A stretch of 61,613 nucleotides of DNA from JBKECP01 sp047974765 (lineage in GTDB: Bacteria > Pseudomonadota > Gammaproteobacteria > Pseudomonadales > Halieaceae), in NCBI GenBank assembly GCA_047974765.1, contig JBKECP010000010.1:1-61613 (forward strand), read 5' to 3'. The first letter of the stretch is position 1. Each line of letters begins with the position of its first letter. The notes beneath the pieces were generated by a model. The model was not told the DNA's origin and did not search any database. It worked only from the letters and a program-made list of their open reading frames with translations. Shown here one piece after another: positions 17,863 to 27,105 of the stretch. The position numbers and the translations under genes are program-made.

Positions 17863-18929
17863 GCAAATCTCCCTGATGATTCACCGGCACTGATAAACAT
17901 GGCATCTCCATAGCTGAAAAAGCGGTATTGCTGTTCAATAGCCGCCTGATAGGCCGCGGCAACAGCCGACCGTCCTGCAAAAGCGCTGACCAGCATCAGC
18001 AAGGTGGATTCAGGTAAATGAAAATTGGTTATCATCGCATCCACCGCACGAAAACGATAACCAGGGTAGATAAAAATATCTGTATCACCACACAGAGGCT
18101 CGGGCACACCAGTGGCTGCACTGGCACTCTCCAACGCCCGCACGGCGGTTGTACCCACCGCAATTACCCGGCCACCGCGTGCACGGGTCCGGGCGACAGC
18201 TTCACAGACAGCGGCACCCACCTCCAGATATTCTGTGTGCATGATGTGATCTTTAATATCATCCACCCGCACCGGCTGGAAGGTTCCAGCGGCAACGTGC
18301 AGCGTTACCTGCGCTGTCTGCACACCCTGTTCGGCAATCGCTGCCAACAACGCTGTAGAAAAGTGCAAACCAGCCGTTGGTGCGGCTACAGCGCCATCAC
18401 GCCTGGCAAATACCGTCTGATAACGGCTTTGATCTTCTACCTCATCAGCCCGTTCAATATAAGGTGGCAAAGGCATATGTCCCACCGCCTGCATAATCTC
18501 ACTCAGAGGCTGCCCCTCAGATGATTGCAGGGCAAACAAAGTACCCACCCGCCCGGTGACGCTCAGACTCAGGGGACCAGGTTCAGCACCTTCAGCCGCC
18601 GCCAGCAGCAGGCGACTGCCCGCTTTCGGTGATTTGCTTGCACGAATATGTGCCAGCGCCGTATCAATTCCTGTCAGGCGTTCAATCAATATTTCAATGC
18701 GGCCACCACTTTGCTTGTAACCCCACAAACGGGCCGGCACTACCCGCGTATCGTTAAATACCAGCAAATCCCGTGGGTGTAAAAGCGCCGGTAAATCCCT
18801 GAAATGACGATGAGTCAGCTGAGCAGAAGGGCCATCCAGGCAGAGCAAACGGCTGTCACTACGCCCAGCCAGCGGATGCTGGGCAATCAGTTCAGGTGGC
18901 AGGTGGTAGTTAAAATCGCTGCGTTTCAT
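17859..18929 (-). CDS. queA: S-adenosylmethionine:tRNA ribosyltransferase-isomerase
   Basis: A 356-residue enzyme that adds the cyclopentenediol ring to preQ1-modified tRNA, giving epoxyqueuosine. Family text seen includes DFNYHLPPELIAQHPL, RDLLVFNDTRVVPARLWG, GAVAAPTAGLHF, HVAAGTFQPVR and TNFHLPESTLLMLVSAFAG. Length is normal. It overlaps tgt by 4 nt. The yajC-secD-secF genes that often follow queA-tgt are absent; NIF3-like and carbonic-anhydrase-like genes follow instead. Confidence 0.97.
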   Translation of the reverse strand: MKRSDFNYHLPPELIAQHPLAGRSDSRLLCLDGPSAQLTHRHFRDLPALLHPRDLLVFNDTRVVPARLWGYKQSGGRIEILIERLTGIDTALAHIRASKSPKAGSRLLLAAAEGAEPGPLSLSVTGRVGTLFALQSSEGQPLSEIMQAVGHMPLPPYIERADEVEDQSRYQTVFARRDGAVAAPTAGLHFSTALLAAIAEQGVQTAQVTLHVAAGTFQPVRVDDIKDHIMHTEYLEVGAAVCEAVARTRARGGRVIAVGTTAVRALESASAATGVPEPLCGDTDIFIYPGYRFRAVDAMITNFHLPESTLLMLVSAFAGRSAVAAAYQAAIEQQYRFFSYGDAMFISAGESSGRFA

Positions 18930-18954
18930 AGCTCACACAAAAGCGGGTACGGCA

Positions 18955-18982
18955 TAAAAAAACCGGCACTGGGCCGGTTTTT
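18955..18982 (-). terminator. Bidirectional hairpin terminator
   Basis: AACCGGC and GCCGGTT form a 7-bp stem around a 5-nt loop, with an A tract on one side and a T tract on the other. On the minus strand it ends the short gene at 18999 before queA begins. Confidence 0.85.
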
Positions 18983-18998
18983 ATCAGGTTGCACAGGC

Positions 18999-19235
18999 TT
19001 ACTCTGCCGCCTCGCCTTCTTCGCCAGCCTCATCGGTCCTGGCAGCGCCTTCCCCGGCAACAGGCGCTTGCTTGGGCGCGGGTGCAGTCATACTGATCAG
19101 GCCAGCCGCAAGCAAAATGCGAACTTTTTCATCGCCATTAACCGGCTTCTTGCCAGCATTTTTTACCGCATAACGCTCATCACCACGCTGGTAAATACTG
19201 TACCCGCCTTCTTTCTTGATCAGCTTCATTGCCAT
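18999..19235 (-). CDS. Small conserved-type hypothetical protein
   Basis: A 78-residue cytoplasmic protein: a basic N-terminal half (MAMKLIKKEGGYSIYQRGDERYAVKN) and an acidic, Ala/Pro/Glu-rich tail (AGEEGEAAE). The ATG has a GGGAG ribosome site 8 nt upstream, and a strong terminator follows, so it is a monocistronic gene rather than a chance frame. The family was not recognised with certainty. Confidence 0.75.
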   Translation of the reverse strand: MAMKLIKKEGGYSIYQRGDERYAVKNAGKKPVNGDEKVRILLAAGLISMTAPAPKQAPVAGEGAARTDEAGEEGEAAE

Positions 19236-19393
19236 GTCTTTTCTCCCTGGATACTCAGATTCAGATACACCACAGGCTCATCCGGCAGTGCAAGGTGGCG
19301 GAGTTTACCCGGATTTGTCAGTAAGGTTAAGCCCATACCATTGCACAATAGCCTGTGATTGTTATAATCGCGCGCCTTAACCAGCCTCTTCAT

Positions 19394-19480
19394 GCCGGAG
19401 TGGTGAAATTGGTAGACACAGGGGATTCAAAATCCCCCGCCCTTAAAAGCGTGCCGGTTCGAGTCCGGCCTCCGGTACCA
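19394..19480 (+). tRNA. tRNA-Leu (CAA)
   Basis: The acceptor stem GCCGGAG pairs with CTCCGGT and CCA is encoded. The anticodon stem GGGGA/TCCCC encloses TTCAAAA, giving anticodon CAA for UUG. A long variable arm and a GGTTCGAGTCC T-arm are present, as in leucine tRNAs. It stands alone, with no adjacent tRNA. Confidence 0.97.
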
Positions 19481-19621
19481 TTTGCCCAGGCCACCCCAAA
19501 AGGCCGATTCTGCTTTTTACGATACAAATTGCAGTGTATTTCATCCGATCAGCTCAACGAGCCACTAACAATGACTTTTTAGCCTAGGCTTGCTATAACA
19601 CATTGCAAACCGGGGTAATCC

Positions 19622-19894
19622 ATGTACCCATTTAAATTGGCTATTTTATTGTTCATATTTTTGCTTGCGCAGGCGGGTTCACCAGCACTTGCGCAGTCAG
19701 GTGATAGCACGCGTATTACACAGTGCCAAAAACTCGAAAAAGCGATAACACATTACACCAACCGGCGAAGGGCGGGCGGATCAAATACCCAGATGAACCG
19801 CTGGAAACGCCAACGGCAGGAAAAGAAAACCGAGTGGGACCGTTTGCGCTGCCGCACCATTCCAGCTTATATACGCAAAGGCAAGCCTCAATAA
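19622..19894 (+). CDS. Small secreted hypothetical protein
   Basis: A 90-residue protein with a signal peptide (MYPFKLAILLFIFLLAQAGSPALAQS, cleavage likely after ALA). The mature part is short, strongly basic and holds two cysteines (TQCQKLEKAI and RLRCRTIP) with a run of Arg/Lys/Gln between them, so a periplasmic or nucleic-acid/membrane-contacting peptide is possible. Its stop overlaps the convergent trkH-like gene by 7 nt. Family not recognised. Confidence 0.6.
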   Translation: MYPFKLAILLFIFLLAQAGSPALAQSGDSTRITQCQKLEKAITHYTNRRRAGGSNTQMNRWKRQRQEKKTEWDRLRCRTIPAYIRKGKPQ

Positions 19895-21339
19895 CGCCAG
19901 AATACGGGAAACAGCAGTGCCAGAACGGTAAAGTATTCAAGGCGACCAATAATCATGGCTATAGAGAGCAGCCAGATACCCATGTCACTGACAACCTGAA
20001 AGCTGCCAGCCACCTGTCCCAACCCCGGGCCAAGCACATTCAAACAGGCAGCCACTGCCGTGAAAGCCGACAACAGATCCAGCCCGGTTAGCATCAACGC
20101 CAAGGTCAACACCAGTGTGCTGAACGCAACCAGCGAGCAAAAAGCCATCACCGCAAACTGGATTTCACGGCTGACCAGAACCCCTTGAAAACGAATTTCC
20201 TTAACAGAGGCAGGGTGTATTGCACGCATCGTGTCACTGCGCACAATTTTAAAAGCAATGATATTGCGAATGAATTTACCACCCCCCGCCGTTGAACCGG
20301 CACATCCCCCCAGGTAACCTGCCAGCACCAATAACATCGCTGCGGCCATCGGCCAGGCATTCAAATCGGCACCACCAAAACCAGTACTGGTAATAAAGGA
20401 AATCAACTGAAAGGTGCTGAAACTCAATGCTTCAAAAATATTTTTGTAAGTCCCTGTGACATAAAGATATAAACCCAGACAAAACGATAAGGCAGCTACA
20501 CTCAGTAAAAAAATACGGGTTTCTTCACTGTGCCAGTAGCGCCAGAACTGACGATTGCCTATCACCCTGAAATGCAAACCAAAACTGATGGCGCCAAGCA
20601 GCATAAACAGATTGGCAATGGCAAAAACAAGATGACTGTCAAAATAACCCAGGCTGGCATCATGTGTAGAAAAACCACCCGTCGACACGGTTGTCAAGCT
20701 GTGAGCAAAGGCATCAAAGATATCCATACCTGCGGCATAATAGGCCAGCGCACAGGCCAGTGTGAGCACAATATAAACCATCCACAAATTAGTCGCTGCC
20801 TGTCGCACCCTGGGCGATAGTTTATCGTCCTTCAGTGGACCGGAGGCCTCTGCACGCAGCAGCCGCATCCCTCCCACATTCAACATAGGCAGCACCGCCA
20901 CTACGAAAATCACTACGCCAAGCCCACCCATCCACTGTAAAAACTGACGATACATAAGGAAGGATGCAGGCAGAACATCGAGCCCGGATAAAACAGTCGC
21001 CCCCGTAGTTGTCAGCGCGCTGATCGATTCAAATACGGCATCGCTAAAGCTCACATGGGTAATCAGCATGATAGGCAGCGCACCCAGTATGCCCACCAGT
21101 ATCCAGGTCAATGTTGCAAAAACAAGGGCGTCCCGATAGGAAATATGTCGCTGCCGGTTGCGCAGGGCAAGATGCAAACCACCGGCAGCAAAGGTAATAA
21201 TGCCGCCCGGCAACAGAAAGGGTTCAGCCACACTGTCATCGTGAACCACAAGCGAAGCAGCACCAAATAATACCTGAACCACCCCCATCCACAGTGCAGG
21301 CATGGCCAGAAGTCGAAGCGTATTTGATGCGTTGACCAT
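19888..21339 (-). CDS. trkH: TrkH-family potassium uptake protein
   Basis: A 483-residue membrane protein with four pore-loop/membrane repeats. Selectivity segments are seen as ALTTTGATV, TTVSTGGFSTHD, ITSTGFGGAD and a degenerate last one in LNVLGPGLG. Text such as FLQWMGGLGVVIFVVAVLPMLNVGGMRLL, and GGCAGSTAGGGKFIRNI near the third filter, is typical. TrkH conducts K+ with the NAD-binding partner TrkA, which is not in this window. The assignment between TrkH and its paralogue TrkI cannot be settled by eye. The ribosome site lies very close to the first ATG; a second ATG 12 codons on is an alternative. Confidence 0.93.
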   Translation of the reverse strand: MVNASNTLRLLAMPALWMGVVQVLFGAASLVVHDDSVAEPFLLPGGIITFAAGGLHLALRNRQRHISYRDALVFATLTWILVGILGALPIMLITHVSFSDAVFESISALTTTGATVLSGLDVLPASFLMYRQFLQWMGGLGVVIFVVAVLPMLNVGGMRLLRAEASGPLKDDKLSPRVRQAATNLWMVYIVLTLACALAYYAAGMDIFDAFAHSLTTVSTGGFSTHDASLGYFDSHLVFAIANLFMLLGAISFGLHFRVIGNRQFWRYWHSEETRIFLLSVAALSFCLGLYLYVTGTYKNIFEALSFSTFQLISFITSTGFGGADLNAWPMAAAMLLVLAGYLGGCAGSTAGGGKFIRNIIAFKIVRSDTMRAIHPASVKEIRFQGVLVSREIQFAVMAFCSLVAFSTLVLTLALMLTGLDLLSAFTAVAACLNVLGPGLGQVAGSFQVVSDMGIWLLSIAMIIGRLEYFTVLALLFPVFWRY

Positions 21340-21572
21340 TCCCTCTCAAATCTCAAATCCAGACAAAACACGGGGACAATACAGACAGGGCAGTATACTG
21401 GCTCACTGTCTGTGTCAAAATGACCTCTATCATTGCACTACTCACTGGAACATCACTGAAATATTTGAGGAAGTTCTTCCGACAGTATTTTTTGCACCAG
21501 GCCGGGAAGGACTGTCCTTTAATCGCTGACTGATACAACAGTAATCACAATGGCAATACCTTGTAACTTGCA

Positions 21573-22643
21573 TCAGACCTGATATTTATTGCGGTACATA
21601 CGTTTGTCCGCCAAATGCATCAGCGTTGAAAAATCAAGCGTATCCCCAGGTGCCCTCGCCACGCCCAGACTGACACTGACACTTAAGGAGTGGCCGTTAA
21701 CAATAAAAGGATGATGAGCCACAGCCCTGATTTGCTGTACAAGTCGAGCTTCCTTATCTGCATCGATCTCCGTAGACACCAGCAGTACAAATTCATCACC
21801 AGCCAGACGGGCAAACAGGTCCGCATGACCTACCCAGGTATTGACCCGCTCCGCCAGAACCACCAACAAACCATCACCCACAACATGACCATAGTGATCA
21901 TTAATCAGCTTAAAACCATTGATATCCAGGAACAGTAGTGAATACTGCATCCGATCTGTTCCGGCTCTTGCAAGCCGCTCCCTGGCTATACGTTCAAACC
22001 GGACCCGGTTAGGCAAACCTGTCAGATGATCATGCGTAGCTTCGTACTCATGCCGCAAGCGGTCCTCATCCAGGGTTAGCACCAGCGACTCAGCAGTACG
22101 CGCAAAATGCCATGACATAAGCGTACAACCGAAAACCGCTGAAAAAAAAGCAATATACTGATTGACCACCCGATACTTCATCGGAATATCCGGTTCGGGA
22201 ATTAAACTGTGAAAATCTGCCCAGGCGACCCACGCTGTTCCAAGCATGACAATCGGCCCCCAATAAAAAAGGCTGTTGACACCAAGAACCAAAATGGCAC
22301 AGGGCAGCACCATCACCAACCCAATGGCAGCTGGCGAAGACATGCCTTCAGCTGTGATCATTGACGTCAGACACAACAGCACCAGCGAAGCAATAACCAG
22401 CTGGCCCGCAAGCAGGGCACTGCGATGCCAGAAGGAGCACAGACATCCCAGCACAGCAATCAGAGTGGCGCTGCTATAAACCGGAAGAAAAACAGTGCTG
22501 TCATAACCTAAATGTATTATCGCCAAAAACAGAATGTGCAAAAGAGCAAAACCCAGGCTGACAACTATCAATAACCTGTGTTGTTCAACAATACGAAGAC
22601 CACCGCGGCCATATGTATTGACAGATTCAGACCAATTGTACAT
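21573..22643 (-). CDS. Membrane diguanylate cyclase (GGDEF)
   Basis: A 356-residue protein with five or six N-terminal membrane helices (about residues 22-180) and a C-terminal GGDEF domain (about 195-356: HDHLTGLPNRVRFE, FLDINGFKLINDHYGHVVGDGLL, RLAGDEFVLL, SLGVARAPGD). The signature is AGDEF, a variant usually still active in making cyclic di-GMP. The inhibitory RxxD site, normally five residues before the signature, reads GHAD, so product inhibition is probably lost. It is transcribed alone on the minus strand. Confidence 0.92.
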   Translation of the reverse strand: MYNWSESVNTYGRGGLRIVEQHRLLIVVSLGFALLHILFLAIIHLGYDSTVFLPVYSSATLIAVLGCLCSFWHRSALLAGQLVIASLVLLCLTSMITAEGMSSPAAIGLVMVLPCAILVLGVNSLFYWGPIVMLGTAWVAWADFHSLIPEPDIPMKYRVVNQYIAFFSAVFGCTLMSWHFARTAESLVLTLDEDRLRHEYEATHDHLTGLPNRVRFERIARERLARAGTDRMQYSLLFLDINGFKLINDHYGHVVGDGLLVVLAERVNTWVGHADLFARLAGDEFVLLVSTEIDADKEARLVQQIRAVAHHPFIVNGHSLSVSVSLGVARAPGDTLDFSTLMHLADKRMYRNKYQV

Positions 22644-22786
22644 TGATAGAAGTTACACTCCCGAAACAGGCTTCAACATCACATACTCTGGTTTATATAT
22701 TCAAAAAACACAGCCACAAGGTAAATCTGTTTATCCATCCATTATCCGTATTCCGACAAACAGACTACGTTATAAACACGAATCCA

Positions 22787-23713
22787 TCAGGCTCGGTCTG
22801 CCTTTCTCCGAAAGCGCTCGATAGCTTTTAGCGCATCCTCTCGCTGAGGCCTACAGGCACGGCGCTCCAGGAAACCCTGGCCAAAAATATCGGCCAGACC
22901 GAGATCATCCAGGTGGCTGTAACCAATATGGCAATGGCAATTTTGCTGTGGGCACGGTGAAGGATGCAGACGCGCCTCAAAATCAGGTTCATAAATACTA
23001 CCCAGCGGAGTTTTTACAAAATGGCAACGCCAGGCAGTTCCATCATCATTGACTGAAATGACCCGATGCCCAGTAGCACAGGCACGCCCCTGGCTGGCAT
23101 AGGCCCGGTTATTCAATTCAAACAGGGGGTCAAGTGTGCTGAGCCGCTCTATTTCTGCGGGCGTGTAACAACCCTGTATACTTTCTTCAGCATTGATCCA
23201 CATATAAGCATCAGACGGTAACTGAACCCGCAAGCGCTCTATCTGTGGCAGGTGTTCACGTACGGCAACCACACCAACACTATAGGCGACACCCAGTGCT
23301 TGCAGTCGGACAATTTTTTTCAAAAAGCGATCAAGTGAAACCTGATCAGGATGCCAGGTTGCCCAGATACCAACACGGGACAAATCACATTCAACCAACC
23401 AGTTTAATGGAGCTGACAGGTTAGTCTGGATGGCCACTTTTCTAATATGAACACCATGAGAAAGCTGCACGATCGCCTCTCGATAATAGCGCCGCACCAG
23501 CGCTTCTCCCCAGGGGGTAAAAAGCACTGAACTTTCGACCCTGCGGGCCAGTATCCAGTCGACAAAACGTGTCAATGCAGCATGATCTTTGGCGAGTGTT
23601 TGCCGACTGTCAGTACGCTTGGCAAAGGGACAGTAGTTACAATCATAATTGCAACCAGACAACCTGCCTCGCCATAGTACGGTGAGCGGTACTGTGTGCG
23701 ACACCGGGCTCAC
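22787..23713 (-). CDS. Radical SAM protein, STM4011 family
   Basis: A 308-residue radical SAM enzyme. The [4Fe-4S] ligands are Cys21, Cys25 and Cys28 in SGCNYDCNYCPFAKR, followed by TPWGEALVRRYYREA and QTNLS segments of the barrel. A second cysteine-rich region near the C-terminus (RCHFVKT ... SPCPQQNCHCHIGYSHL) could bind another cluster, as in SPASM-type enzymes. It belongs to the family named after Salmonella STM4011, always found with STM4012-STM4015-type genes. Substrate and product are unknown. It starts with GTG overlapping the preceding stop by 4 nt and is the last gene of the operon. Confidence 0.88.
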   Translation of the reverse strand: MSPVSHTVPLTVLWRGRLSGCNYDCNYCPFAKRTDSRQTLAKDHAALTRFVDWILARRVESSVLFTPWGEALVRRYYREAIVQLSHGVHIRKVAIQTNLSAPLNWLVECDLSRVGIWATWHPDQVSLDRFLKKIVRLQALGVAYSVGVVAVREHLPQIERLRVQLPSDAYMWINAEESIQGCYTPAEIERLSTLDPLFELNNRAYASQGRACATGHRVISVNDDGTAWRCHFVKTPLGSIYEPDFEARLHPSPCPQQNCHCHIGYSHLDDLGLADIFGQGFLERRACRPQREDALKAIERFRRKADRA

Positions 23714-25056
23714 AGGAGAATATCTTCATCCATTAACTGACGGACTTTGCGTGAATAGAACAAGGGCGGAACAGCATCGCCATGCTCAAGACCAGAAGCC
23801 GTAGGTCGTATCACACGCTCATCAAAACACAACAACCCTATGGCTTCCAGTTGAGTCAGTACAGGAAAGGCCACTTCGGGACTGATATCAAACAGGCTGA
23901 AAAACCGCTGTCGATCAAGCCCGTCACTACGCATGATGGACTTGAGCATAAACCGCCGCATGGCTTCATTTTTATCCATCATAAAACCGTGCTCGGCATA
24001 ACGAAACGTCTCTTCCGAACACACTGTAAAGTCTTTGATAATATCGAGTACTTTCCCCCGGGACACGGCATAGCGTGAAGAGTAATGCGCACCGCCCGTA
24101 TACGACCGGGCGCCGGTACCAAGACCAACCACTCCGTCTTCCTGACAGCTAAACTCATTCTGTGTGGGCCTATCGGCCACCGCCATCCGGTGAAAGGCAC
24201 GCATTGAAACCTGGTAATAACCGGCACTCAACAAAAAATCACGCCCTGCCCGATACAGCTGGCGGCGGTGCTCATCAACCACCTGGCGCCGCCCATCAAG
24301 GCCGGTCAGCGTGCGGATATAGAGTGGATAAAGGAATATTTCCTCTGGCTGCCACGCCAGCGCACGGCGCAAGGAGGTGACAAAACTCTGTGGCGTCTGG
24401 TTTTGCGCACCGTAAATCAGATCAATATTGAGCCGTGCAAAATCATAGTTGCGAATAGTATCGAGCGCCTGTTCAACGAGGGTGACTTTTTGGGTTCTGC
24501 CCATCACCCGTGTCTCAGCTTCATCAAAAGACTGCACCCCGATACTGATACGTTCAAAACCACGCTCAGCCAGCAACGCCATCCGTTGATGGGTGACTGT
24601 TTGTGGCGAAGTTTCAATCGCAGCTGAAATACTGGCCGGATCAGCCTCACAATACAGGGCTACGCTATCCAGAAGATCAGCCAGTGCAGCTGTCGACAAC
24701 AGTGTTGGCGTACCCCCACCCAGCGCCATTTGTACCGGCCGAAAATGGCCGATTTCTTCACGTACAATACGCATCTGGGTTGTCAGCGCCTTCAGGTAAG
24801 CAGCCACAATATCTTCAATAGGATTGGCCGCAGTGAACAAATTGCAAAAACCACAGCGCATTTCGCAAAAAGGAAGGTGCAAATAGAGAAAAAGATGGTC
24901 TTTATTTTCCTCTTGCCACAGGTCGGCAAGGCGTGGGGGGTTATCAAAGGTACGATAGGCGCTTTTGTGGGGATAGCCATAGGCATAGTCCTGGTAGAGC
25001 GGCCCCAGGTCAGAGGGTTTCGATAGCTCCTGCCGGGTATCAATCAACACAGTCAT
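23710..25056 (-). CDS. HemN-like radical SAM protein, STM4012 family
   Basis: A 448-residue protein resembling oxygen-independent coproporphyrinogen oxidase/HemW. Cys64, Cys68 and Cys71 lie in YLHLPFCEMRCGFCN; then come GGGTPTLLS, ERISIGVQSFDE and LIYGAQNQTPQSF, and a winged-helix-like C-terminal part (MLKSIMRSDGLDRQRFFSLF). The STM4012 families are annotated as HemN-like but travel with STM4011, 4013, 4014 and 4015 rather than haem genes, so haem synthesis is unlikely. The start giving MTVLIDTRQ is chosen; it overlaps the STM4013-like stop by 17 nt. The reading frame is open for 45 more codons inside that gene. Confidence 0.9.
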   Translation of the reverse strand: MTVLIDTRQELSKPSDLGPLYQDYAYGYPHKSAYRTFDNPPRLADLWQEENKDHLFLYLHLPFCEMRCGFCNLFTAANPIEDIVAAYLKALTTQMRIVREEIGHFRPVQMALGGGTPTLLSTAALADLLDSVALYCEADPASISAAIETSPQTVTHQRMALLAERGFERISIGVQSFDEAETRVMGRTQKVTLVEQALDTIRNYDFARLNIDLIYGAQNQTPQSFVTSLRRALAWQPEEIFLYPLYIRTLTGLDGRRQVVDEHRRQLYRAGRDFLLSAGYYQVSMRAFHRMAVADRPTQNEFSCQEDGVVGLGTGARSYTGGAHYSSRYAVSRGKVLDIIKDFTVCSEETFRYAEHGFMMDKNEAMRRFMLKSIMRSDGLDRQRFFSLFDISPEVAFPVLTQLEAIGLLCFDERVIRPTASGLEHGDAVPPLFYSRKVRQLMDEDILL

Positions 25057-25909
25057 CAGGCAATATCCAGCTTTTTTCCAAACAGCTATCTGGCCTGTAA
25101 GGTAAAACACCTTCGCCATAGGGAACGCTCCAAACAGCTGGATGACCGATGCGATGACCACGATAGCCATCTTCACCAAAGGTTGTACCATGATCGGAAC
25201 AGATCACGGTCAACACCGGTGCGCGATGCTGCATGGCTGTAAACAGCCGTGGCAAATGCCGGTCAACTTCAGCCAGTGCCGCCTGCTGACTGGCCGCACA
25301 ATCATGTATGGCCCCGGGCAAATACATGGCATGAGGTGGGTGACAAGCGGAAATATTGATAAACAGAAATAAACGCCGGGTACCAGGACAGCGCCCTATA
25401 CCCGCAATGGCTTCATCGATCTGATTTTTCGGTGAGGCGTGCTCGGCAACACCCAATGCCGGTGACCAGTGACTCTCAGCAAACAAGGCAGGCAATACCG
25501 AACCCAGAGCAGACTGCCTGTTAAAAAAACCGGTCCCGCCAACACACAGCGTGTGATAACCCAACCCGGCAAAACCAGTAATAATATCAGCTGTGTCAAA
25601 CACAAAAGTATTCGGCCCGGTAGTTTCACTGCCAGGAAAACGGGTGGCAAAGAGTCGGTAGTGTTCTCTATTATTCTCAGGCTCGGCAGGGGTGGGTAAA
25701 AAACCGGCAAAAAAAGCCTGATGGGCAGCATAGGTAAAACTGGCCGGGCTATGCCGATGCTGCCAGCCACCCTCTCCCAAAAAAACCGCCAGTGCGGGCG
25801 TCTGGCCACAGGCCAAGGCCTGCACTGCAACGTCATAGCGCAAAGTATCAAGTGTGATGAAGAGTATATCGTGGGTGCCAACACAGGCAGCCGTATCAAA
25901 ATTGCTCAT
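25040..25909 (-). CDS. Alkaline-phosphatase/sulfatase-fold hydrolase, STM4013 family
   Basis: A 289-residue protein of the alkaline phosphatase superfamily: the metal ligand Asp21 in FITLDTLRYD, a candidate nucleophile Thr59 in PASFTYAAHQAFFAG (the position of Ser/Thr/Cys in phosphatases and sulfatases), and late metal ligands Asp239-His240 in ICSDHGTTFGED and His in RGHRIGHP. No signal peptide, so it acts in the cytoplasm, unlike most sulfatases. The family is named after STM4013/SEN3800. Substrate unknown. Its ATG overlaps the preceding stop as ATGA. Confidence 0.88.
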   Translation of the reverse strand: MSNFDTAACVGTHDILFITLDTLRYDVAVQALACGQTPALAVFLGEGGWQHRHSPASFTYAAHQAFFAGFLPTPAEPENNREHYRLFATRFPGSETTGPNTFVFDTADIITGFAGLGYHTLCVGGTGFFNRQSALGSVLPALFAESHWSPALGVAEHASPKNQIDEAIAGIGRCPGTRRLFLFINISACHPPHAMYLPGAIHDCAASQQAALAEVDRHLPRLFTAMQHRAPVLTVICSDHGTTFGEDGYRGHRIGHPAVWSVPYGEGVLPYRPDSCLEKSWILPDDCVD

Positions 25910-27105
25910 ATAGAAATAGAAGCAGCACGCGCTGATGCAGATAAACCATTGAGGCGTTGCCTGTATTGCCGCATAGCCAGCCGGTGAAGGTCAGACGTAT
26001 CTTGCCCTTTATCCTTGATAAAATCACCAAAAACATTGGCTTCCATGACATAGTGCCGCCTTGCATCACTGGTAACAGCAATATCAATACCCAGGCTTTC
26101 GGTATCTGGAAACAACCGCGCCACATCACAAGCTGTACGGCATATTGCCTGCCAGTGCTTCTGACCAACACACTCAACAAGCGCTGCCTGTGGATGACGC
26201 CTGCCACCCAGATGCAGGTTGGTCATTGGATAGCGGTTACTGCGTACAATGGCAGCACAAAGTGTCTGCCCACGTTGCACCAGGCGTACATCAGCCGTCT
26301 CTCCTGCAATGCCAATCTTGGGAATCCACACTTCCACATGCAGACCCAGTGGCGCCAGCCGATCAAGGAGCCGGGCAATCTCTTTAATACACACAAGCCG
26401 CTGCATCTTTCTGCTGGCACGCAAAATACCGTCCAAACCCATATGTGCTGTTGTCCATGCACTCCAGTTTTTACCGTGACGGGCCAGCGCCATCATACCT
26501 GCCGCCGCCGCACCATGACGCAATTTGATAAAAACGCGATGGCTGTCGGCTTTATCCATAGCCGCAAGCAGTGAGTCAAAATCAATGACGCCTTCAAGTA
26601 TTTCGGGGACAGCAATACCGGCACTGTGAAAGCAACGCTGAGCGCTCTGCTTGTCAAAAGACAAAGCCAGATCACGAGCCGTAGTCGAGGTGGCAATACC
26701 GTGTTGTTCAGCCATCTGGCAGGCCATACCAACAGCGGCCACCAGCCCGAGACAAAGCTGACTTGGCGAGCCGACCGCACCACCAGCCAACAATGCCTCC
26801 TGTCCGGGCAAAACCATAGTGCCGTCAGGACAACCCGGCTGCGTTGCCCCCAGTTGATAAAGCGCCATCAGCTCGCTCACATCCTGATCCGGGCTGTCGA
26901 AACGCAACCATGCTGCGCCTTCAAGTATACGATTCAGACTGGCAGGTGTTTTTAGAAAATCATGCCAACTGATCATCCGTGGAGCACAACCGGTTTCGGC
27001 AAGGCAGGATGCAGTGAGACTTTGTGAACGATGACCTGACCCGCCACCCACAATGGCAACTGCTGCCGCTGCATGTCTGGAAGTGGGCATTAGCGCAGAT
27101 ATCAC
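25906..27105 (-). CDS. ATP-grasp-like protein, STM4014 family
   Basis: A 399-residue cytoplasmic protein with ATP-grasp features: a pre-ATP-grasp N-terminal part (AIVGGGSGHRSQSL), a central ATP-binding lid (HRVFIKLRHGAAAAGM) and a C-terminal metal/ATP site (GIDIAV ... YVMEANVFGDF). ATP-grasp enzymes join a carboxylate to an amine or thiol through an acyl phosphate, so a ligation step is implied. It starts with GTG in a GTGA overlap with the STM4015-like gene; an ATG five codons later is possible. It sits second in the five-gene operon. Confidence 0.85.
   Translation of the reverse strand: MISALMPTSRHAAAAVAIVGGGSGHRSQSLTASCLAETGCAPRMISWHDFLKTPASLNRILEGAAWLRFDSPDQDVSELMALYQLGATQPGCPDGTMVLPGQEALLAGGAVGSPSQLCLGLVAAVGMACQMAEQHGIATSTTARDLALSFDKQSAQRCFHSAGIAVPEILEGVIDFDSLLAAMDKADSHRVFIKLRHGAAAAGMMALARHGKNWSAWTTAHMGLDGILRASRKMQRLVCIKEIARLLDRLAPLGLHVEVWIPKIGIAGETADVRLVQRGQTLCAAIVRSNRYPMTNLHLGGRRHPQAALVECVGQKHWQAICRTACDVARLFPDTESLGIDIAVTSDARRHYVMEANVFGDFIKDKGQDTSDLHRLAMRQYRQRLNGLSASARAASISI

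Noticed and set aside
19355..19582. A 75-codon plus-strand frame with AGVVKLVDTGDSKSPALKS
   Set aside because: It is translated from the tRNA-Leu gene; this text is a well-known false protein from leucine tRNAs.
23710..25056. Coproporphyrinogen III oxidase of haem synthesis (hemN)
   Set aside because: The radical SAM motif is HemN-like, but the gene is embedded in the STM4011-4015 operon and no haem gene is near.
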